Below are positions 60,448 to 64,000 of a DNA stretch of 64,000 nt, piece by piece. The DNA comes from Oscillospiraceae bacterium. GTDB taxonomy: Bacteria; Bacillota; Clostridia; Oscillospirales; Oscillospiraceae. Position 1 is the first letter of the stretch, and the number at the start of each line of letters is the position of its first letter. The translations under genes and the position numbers were made by a program. The stretch is taken from positions 1-64,000 of the forward strand of contig JAAWQS010000003.1 of the NCBI GenBank assembly GCA_022800665.1, given 5' to 3'. The notes below the pieces were generated by a model. The model ran no database searches, had not been told where the DNA came from, and saw nothing but the letters and a program-made list of their open reading frames with translations.

Positions 60448-60729
60448 ATGAAGACGACTGGAATTGTAAGACGGGTAGACGAATTGGGAAGGATTGTGCT
60501 GCCGATTGAACTGCGCCGGACGATGGATATTGCGGAGAAAGATATGTTGGAAATCTTTGTGGAAGATTCCTCTATCGTTCTGAAGAAGTACGTGAATACC
60601 TGCATCTTTTGCAACAGCGCCGAGGACATTGCCGTATTTCGCGGCAAAAATGTGTGCCCGCAGTGCCTGCGGGATTTGCAGGACCTGACCGCAAAGCTGA
60701 TCAAGCCGGCGCAGATGGCAGGCGACTAA
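60448..60729 (+). CDS. abrB: AbrB-family transition-state regulator
   Basis: A 93-residue DNA-binding protein. The swapped-hairpin AbrB domain is MKTTGIVRRVDELGRIVLPI, then ELRRTMDIAEKDMLEIFVED. The C-terminal part carries CIFC and CPQC 24 residues apart, a zinc-ribbon-like pair usual in clostridial AbrB proteins. AbrB represses sporulation and stationary-phase genes in growing cells. It is divergent from spmAB. Ribosome site GAAAGGGAGG. Confidence 0.93.
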   Translation: MKTTGIVRRVDELGRIVLPIELRRTMDIAEKDMLEIFVEDSSIVLKKYVNTCIFCNSAEDIAVFRGKNVCPQCLRDLQDLTAKLIKPAQMAGD

Positions 60730-60781
60730 CCGCGTCAGCCGGTTTTCCGGCGGGCACACGGTTGGCCTCTGATATGCGCTG

Positions 60782-60815
60782 AGCGCCTGAAACCTTACGG
60801 TTCCAGGCGCTTCCC
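60782..60815. terminator. Hairpin between abrB and the ATPase gene
   Basis: Stem AGCGCCTG-A-AACC paired with GGTT-C-CAGGCGCT across TTAC; weak U tract. Lies between convergent genes. Confidence 0.65.
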
Positions 60816-60832
60816 GTTGTCTGTATGCGCTT

Positions 60833-61906
60833 TTATAAGTAACTCTCAATCCGCTCCAGCTCCCGTGCGGTGCAGGCGTTGACGCCGTCGAAGTCCACGT
60901 ATGGCACGTAGACCGCCTCCAGAGCGTCATGGGCGGCTTTTGCTTCCCGCAGAGCCTCCAGTCCCTCCGCCCGCAGGACCTCTACGACGCGCCGTACAAA
61001 TTTCAGCCTGGATTTATTCCGCTTATAATAGGAGCCGGGCATCATCGCGTCCAACCGTACCCGGCGGTAGGCGGGACCGTCGTAGACCATGCCCTCCCGC
61101 GATGTCACAAAGGCCAGCCCCAGGTCCGGCAGCAGCAGATGCTGGATGCGGTCAATATGCTCCGGGTCCGGACAGACGATGGCCCGGTATCCCCGGCTCC
61201 GCGCCGCTGCACGGATTTGCTCCAGCATCGGCGCGGCAAAGCCAAAGCTGTCCTGCAGCTGGTAGACCTTCGGACACAACGCCGCGGCAGTGTCAAACCG
61301 CCAGATGGGCCCCTTGCAGGTCATGCTCCCCAGAAAGCGGAAGGCGTCCGGCCCGCCAGGACCCTTCCCGCGAATCTCCCGGCCAATGATCCCCTCTGTG
61401 CGCCGCAGCAGCTTATCCCCGTCCAGCCCGCCGGTCATCAGGACGGCAGTGTCGTCCTCAATCTGCCGGGCAGCGCCCAGGGCGCGGTAGGCCCGCTGGT
61501 AGGCGGCGGAGACCGCTTTGGTGTGGCGGATGATGTCGGCCCGTGCCGTCTTGGCGGCGGTGATGTCGTAGAATTCCCCCAGGTTGACATACCGGTCCGC
61601 CGCTGCGGGATATTTAGGCTCGATGACGTGGGGCGCCGTACCATCCACAATCGCCGTCCGAATCCTTGGGATATGCACGCCGTCCAGGGATTTCGGGTCT
61701 CCGGAGCAATAAAAATACTCCACCTGCTCCCCCCGCTGCTCCATAGCCTGACCGATCCGCCTCATCATTGTTGATTTGCCCGCACCGGGCCCGCCTTTCA
61801 GCACCAGCAGGTCGTGGTGGTCCTCCGGCGTACAGAATTCACCGAAAAGATTCTGAAATCCCCGTCCGCTGTTGGCGCCCAGGAAAAAATGTGTGGTTTT
61901 TGTCAT
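60833..61906 (-). CDS. P-loop ATPase of unknown function
   Basis: A 357-residue protein beginning MTKTTHFFLGANSGRGFQNL. Walker A is LKGGPGAGKSTMMRRIG at about 33-49. Also visible are EYFYCSGDPKSLDGV, PHVIEPKYPAAADRYVNLGE and the C-terminal DALEAVYVPYVDFDGVNA. This resembles a conserved clostridial ATPase family without assigned role (PRK06851-like), which often has two P-loop halves; only one Walker A is obvious here. ATG 61906 follows AGGAGGGTACGCC. It is divergent from gdhA, with no operon partners. Confidence 0.8.
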   Translation of the reverse strand: MTKTTHFFLGANSGRGFQNLFGEFCTPEDHHDLLVLKGGPGAGKSTMMRRIGQAMEQRGEQVEYFYCSGDPKSLDGVHIPRIRTAIVDGTAPHVIEPKYPAAADRYVNLGEFYDITAAKTARADIIRHTKAVSAAYQRAYRALGAARQIEDDTAVLMTGGLDGDKLLRRTEGIIGREIRGKGPGGPDAFRFLGSMTCKGPIWRFDTAAALCPKVYQLQDSFGFAAPMLEQIRAAARSRGYRAIVCPDPEHIDRIQHLLLPDLGLAFVTSREGMVYDGPAYRRVRLDAMMPGSYYKRNKSRLKFVRRVVEVLRAEGLEALREAKAAHDALEAVYVPYVDFDGVNACTARELERIESYL

Positions 61907-62035
61907 GGCGTACCCTCCTGCTTCAAATTTCTCTCCCCACAATATGCGGCAAATAAACCAAGTGACAGCGTCAGTTATCAGAGGACAACCGCTAAAATGC
62001 ACAAAAAAAAGATGGAAACTTCCACATTGTTGCCA

Positions 62036-62064
62036 TTGAGTTTTTAGGAAAGGAATGGTAAAAT
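62036..62064 (+). promoter_or_regulatory. Promoter of gdhA
   Basis: TTGAGT, 17 bases, TAAAAT. Confidence 0.65.
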
Positions 62065-62132
62065 AAGTGCGATCGAAGACGGTGGGGCTGATATCCCGCC
62101 AGCTTTGCAAAATTTGAGGAGGGCATACTAAA

Positions 62133-63485
62133 ATGAATGCTTATGTCGCCAGCGTAATTGAGAACGTCAAAAAGAAACACGGCAATGAGCCGGAGTTTGT
62201 TCAGACCGTGGAGGAAGTCTTCTCTTCCATCTCCCCCGTAATGGACAAGCACCCTGAGTACGAGAAGGCCGACCTGCTCAACCGCATGGTGGAGCCGGAG
62301 CGGATGTTTACCTTCCGTGTGGTGTGGATGGACGACAAGGGCGATTATCATACCAATATCGGCTACCGCTGCCAGTTCAACGGCGCAATCGGTCCCTACA
62401 AGGGCGGCCTGCGCTTCCAGCCCAATGTCTACCCCGGTATCATCAAGTTCCTGGGCTTTGAGCAGATCTTCAAGAACAGTCTGACCGGACTGCCCATCGG
62501 CGGCGGCAAGGGCGGCGCGGACTTCGATCCCACCGGCAAGTCCGATGCTGAGATTATGCGCTTCTGCCAGAGCTTCATGACCGCTCTGTACCGCTACATC
62601 GGGCCCGACATCGACGTCCCCGCCGGCGACATGGGCGTGGGTGGCCGGGAGATCGGTTATCTGTACGGTCAGTACCGCCGCCTCAAGGGCGTGTGGGAGA
62701 ACGGTGTGCTCACCGGCAAGGGCTTCAGCTACGGCGGCAGCCTGACCCGTCCTGAGGCTACCGGCTACGGCGCTATGTATTACCTGCAGGAAGTGCTCAA
62801 GCACGAGGGCGAGGACATCAAGGGCAAGACCATTGCCTGCGCCGGCTTCGGCAACGTGACCTGGGGCATCTGCAAGAAGGCCCACCACCTGGGCGCAAAG
62901 GTCGTGACCCTGTCCGGTCCCGACGGCTACATCTACGATCCCGACGGCGTGTCCTCCTCCATGGAGAAGGTGGACTACCTGGTGACTATGCGCAACTCTG
63001 GCCGCAACAAGGTGAAGGACTACGCCGACAAGTTCGGCTGCGAGTTCCATCCCGGCGAGAAGCCCTGGGGCGTCAAGGCTGACGTCATCATGCCCTCCGC
63101 CATGCAGAACGACGTGCATATGGAGCACGCCCAGCAGATCGCGGCCAATGGCATCAAGTACTACATCGAAGTCGCCAATATGCCCACTACCAACGACGCG
63201 CTGCAGTTCCTGATGAGCCAGCCCAACATGATCGTGGCCCCCTCCAAGGCCGTCAACGCCGGCGGCGTGGGCGTGTCCGCTCTGGAGATGAGCCAGAACA
63301 GCGAGCGTCTGGTGTGGACCGCTGAGGAAGTGGACGCCCAGCTGCACAAGATGATGGAGAACATCCACCGCGTGTCCATGGAAGCCGCTGAGGAATACGG
63401 CCTGGGTTACAACCTGGTTGCCGGCGCCAACATCGCAGGCTTCAAGAAGATTGCCGAGGCCATGATGGAGCAGGGCGTCTTCTAA
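62133..63485 (+). CDS. gdhA: NADP-type glutamate dehydrogenase
   Basis: Interconverts 2-oxoglutarate plus ammonia and glutamate. The 450-residue length and sequence fit the hexameric NADP-dependent bacterial class: YRCQFNGAIGPYKGGLRFQP, GGGKGGADFDPTGKSD with the catalytic Lys, PAGDMGVGGREIGYLYGQY and nucleotide fold CAGFGNVTWG. GAGGAGGGC precedes the ATG. Codon use is strongly biased, suggesting high expression. Confidence 0.97.
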   Translation: MNAYVASVIENVKKKHGNEPEFVQTVEEVFSSISPVMDKHPEYEKADLLNRMVEPERMFTFRVVWMDDKGDYHTNIGYRCQFNGAIGPYKGGLRFQPNVYPGIIKFLGFEQIFKNSLTGLPIGGGKGGADFDPTGKSDAEIMRFCQSFMTALYRYIGPDIDVPAGDMGVGGREIGYLYGQYRRLKGVWENGVLTGKGFSYGGSLTRPEATGYGAMYYLQEVLKHEGEDIKGKTIACAGFGNVTWGICKKAHHLGAKVVTLSGPDGYIYDPDGVSSSMEKVDYLVTMRNSGRNKVKDYADKFGCEFHPGEKPWGVKADVIMPSAMQNDVHMEHAQQIAANGIKYYIEVANMPTTNDALQFLMSQPNMIVAPSKAVNAGGVGVSALEMSQNSERLVWTAEEVDAQLHKMMENIHRVSMEAAEEYGLGYNLVAGANIAGFKKIAEAMMEQGVF

Positions 63486-63511
63486 GAAATATTTACCCTT
63501 TAATCAGTCAG

Positions 63512-63542
63512 GAGCGCCCCAAGGCAGCTTGGGGCGCTCTTA
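63512..63542 (+). terminator. Terminator of gdhA
   Basis: An 11-bp stem GAGCGCCCCAA/TTGGGGCGCTC with a 6-base loop, followed by TTAGC. Confidence 0.8.
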
Positions 63543-63588
63543 GCATCTCGCTCTATCCGACAGGACAATAAATAGGAGGACCCCCGCT

Positions 63589-64000
63589 ATGAATATCCAA
63601 ACGATCCTTGAAAAAGCCCCCATTCTGGAGCAGGTACGCGCCGGGACCGAAACGCTCTGGCTCAATCCCCACAAGACTAACAGCACGGCCAGCCCGCAGG
63701 ACATTCCCCTCACGGTCCGGGATATCGCGGACGCGGAGGCCCGGCTGCAGCGGTTCGCTCCCTTTCTCCAACTCCGCTTCCCTGAGACCAGAGCCAGAAA
63801 CGGACTGATCGAGTCCCCCCTGTCCCCTATCCCCAACATGCAGGCCCGGCTGAACGAATCATACGCCGCAAAACTGCCGGGCCGCTTGCTGCTCAAGCAG
63901 GACAGCCATCTGGCGATTGCCGGGTCCATCAAGGCCCGCGGCGGTATTTACGAAGTGCTCAAACACACCGAGGACCTGGCTTTGGAACACGGCTTCCTCA
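63589..64000 (+). CDS. dsdA: D-serine ammonia-lyase, 3' end outside window
   Basis: The first 137 codons of a PLP enzyme that deaminates D-serine to pyruvate. MNIQTILEKAPILEQVRAGT, LWLNPHK, TVRDIADAEARLQRFAPFLQ and GLIESPLSPIPNMQ are DsdA features; the PLP lysine is in IAGSIKARGGIYEVL. AGGAGGA sets the start. It follows gdhA after a terminator, so it probably has its own control. The gene continues past 64000. Confidence 0.92.
   Translation, partial: MNIQTILEKAPILEQVRAGTETLWLNPHKTNSTASPQDIPLTVRDIADAEARLQRFAPFLQLRFPETRARNGLIESPLSPIPNMQARLNESYAAKLPGRLLLKQDSHLAIAGSIKARGGIYEVLKHTEDLALEHGFL

Noticed and set aside
1..64000. CRISPR arrays, prophage modules, restriction-modification or toxin-antitoxin operons
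   Set aside because: I looked for regularly spaced repeats, phage structural genes, methylase motifs and paired small genes and saw none that stand up.

Overview
The window looks like the chromosome of a high-GC, endospore-forming gut Clostridia, most likely Oscillospiraceae in the Flavonifractor/Lawsonibacter/Oscillibacter neighbourhood. The sporulation genes (spoIID, spmA, spmB, a BofA-family gene, AbrB), strong AGGAGG ribosome sites, frequent GTG/TTG starts and the collagen-like GPT-repeat protein support this. The genus is an inference. No rRNA, CRISPR array, complete prophage or intact insertion sequence is visible. One tRNA gene is present (Thr-CGT).

Layout, left to right. 1-1.1 kb: 3' part of a collagen-like surface protein and a tyrosine-recombinase fossil. 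1.15-2.5 kb (-): tsaE-tsaB and a small protein. 2.7-6.8 kb (+): trpS, a WecA/TagO-type glycosyl-1-P transferase, UDP-GlcNAc 2-epimerase and an anchored protein. 6.8-9.8 kb: an iron-siderophore/cobalamin-type ABC importer with its binding protein encoded divergently. 10-15.3 kb: a CdaR-like regulator, an rRNA pseudouridine synthase, a 40-residue Asn/Gln peptide behind a sigma-G-like promoter, DegV, an isochorismatase-like hydrolase and spoIID. 15.4-19.2 kb (+): membrane protein, PaaK-type CoA ligase, double-ACT protein and aminotransferase. 19.2-21.3 kb (-): DUF2975-like membrane protein, XRE regulator and lipoprotein behind a promoter with an inverted-repeat operator. 21.4-29.2 kb: an alpha-galactoside locus (YesL and M42 peptidase on one side; binding protein, two permeases and a GH36 alpha-galactosidase on the other). 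29.4-35.7 kb (+): MATE pump, sbcD, sbcC, AraC regulator. 35.8-39.2 kb (-): NYN-domain protein and chemoreceptor. 39.4-41 kb: tadA; yaaL-like and bofA; a small protein. 41.1-49 kb (-): gdpP-rplI-dnaB-tilS-hpt-ftsH. 49.1-51.5 kb (-): ylxM-ffh-rpsP-khpA. 51.6-56.7 kb (+): tRNA-Thr, cyuA, hpf, a BceRS-like two-component pair and an XRE membrane regulator. 56.7-60.2 kb: IS5-type transposase fossil, an S24/LexA-like regulator, a PTS IIC gene with a stop at codon 5 behind a 20-bp palindrome, and spmAB. 60.4-64 kb: abrB, a P-loop ATPase, gdhA and the 5' part of a D-serine ammonia-lyase.

The housekeeping operons are conventional. The parts most worth a second look are the Asn/Gln peptide with its sporulation-type promoter, the decayed XRE gene inside the rplI-dnaB operon, the interrupted PTS IIC with its perfect operator-like palindrome, the self-contained DUF2975-like/XRE/lipoprotein cassette, and the NYN protein downstream of a chemoreceptor. 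Start codons were chosen from ribosome-binding-site spacing, which often differs from the longest open frame. All promoters, operators and terminators are pattern calls by eye.
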